32,589 nucleotides of DNA, from the NCBI GenBank assembly GCA_009731375.1, contig BJOX01000063.1, forward strand, positions 123,508 to 156,096. The letters are read 5' to 3'. Positions 32,329 to 32,589 of the stretch are shown here, in pieces (position 1 is the stretch's first letter; each line of letters starts with the position of its first letter). The notes beneath the pieces were generated by a model. The model was given only the letters and a program-made list of their open reading frames with translations, was not told the origin of the DNA and did no database searches. Source of the stretch: Paulinella micropora (taxonomy: Eukaryota; Cercozoa; Imbricatea; Euglyphida). A program made the position numbers and the translations under genes.

Positions 32329-32589
32329 CCGGCCCCCCCACTCCGAGTCTGTTAGTCATTGCCACGGTCACCTATTTACAAAACTAGTTATTTAATGACA
32401 GGGTTTACCGGACCACGAGTGACCGTGCTCACCCCTTTGCTTAAAGCAAACCCGGCAGTGCAGTCACCTGTTACTTAAAGGCACCGGTGAGTTAAGGTCA
32501 GTGAGTATTAATATCAAAGAGATGCAAAAAGGGAAACAAAAATGAAGCGTAAAAAGAGAAAAAGAAAAAGAAAAAAAAAAAAAAAAAAA
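32209..32589. other. GC-rich unique sequence, T-run and terminal poly(A)
   Basis: GC-rich 32216-32296, poly(T) 32299-32328, about 190 bp of unique sequence, and an A-rich end (32550-32589). CGGTCACC / GAGTGACCGTG words suggest a small foldback near 32370-32430. No gene recognised. Confidence 0.7.

Overview
The window is eukaryotic genomic DNA from an organism I cannot name. Its coding exons are short and separated by long introns. About two thirds of the bases are tri-, tetra- or pentanucleotide microsatellite, and non-LTR and Tc1/mariner-type transposon relics are scattered through it. A repeat-rich unicellular relative of animals, an alga or an invertebrate would all fit. Nothing looks prokaryotic: there are no operons and no ribosome binding sites.

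Left part (1-9200): nested retroelement debris on a background of (CTA)n and (TAA)n. One long minus-strand LINE copy (about 1620-4675) keeps endonuclease and reverse transcriptase but carries two nonsense codons and a frameshift. Three shorter LINE fragments (60-227, 5096-5648, 6442-6588) belong to the same family. All four LINE pieces have their truncated 5' end directly against a (CTA)n array. Interleaved are a short family with a (TAG)n tail on the minus strand, and a (TAA)n-tailed family in three copies plus a divergent one.

Middle and right (9364-30491): one plus-strand gene, a WDR83/MORG1-type seven-bladed WD40 protein, spread over 21 kb in at least 16 coding exons of 34-97 nt. I rebuilt it exon by exon from homology, GT/AG boundaries and codon phase. 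The phases agree at every junction, and the exons code for about 303 residues ending in TAA at 30489-30491. Its introns are nearly all (TATC), (GATA), (CATA), (TATG), (CTAC), (TGTTG), (CT) or (ATT) arrays, with GATA-tailed retroposons, a MITE-like family with TTTCGGCCA ends, a Tc1-like relic and several foldback sequences.

The most unusual feature is that the introns of this gene carry partial copies ('echoes') of the neighbouring exons, often including the splice-site dinucleotide and followed by fresh microsatellite. At least ten of the sixteen exons have them. Exon 10 has three near-complete tandem copies downstream, one with intact reading frame and both splice sites, so it could be a mutually exclusive exon cassette. 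Exon 15 has five upstream copies of its acceptor plus the first eight codons, in stop-free sequence.

Right end (30492-32589): (CT)n and (TTC)n tracts, one plausible exon of an unidentified downstream gene (30966-31046), a 97-bp tandem duplication, an unrecognised 106-codon minus-strand ORF and a terminal poly(A). Most long ORFs in the window (IYLS, YVCM, CVVLC, LLLL, SSSS and similar) are microsatellite translations, not genes.
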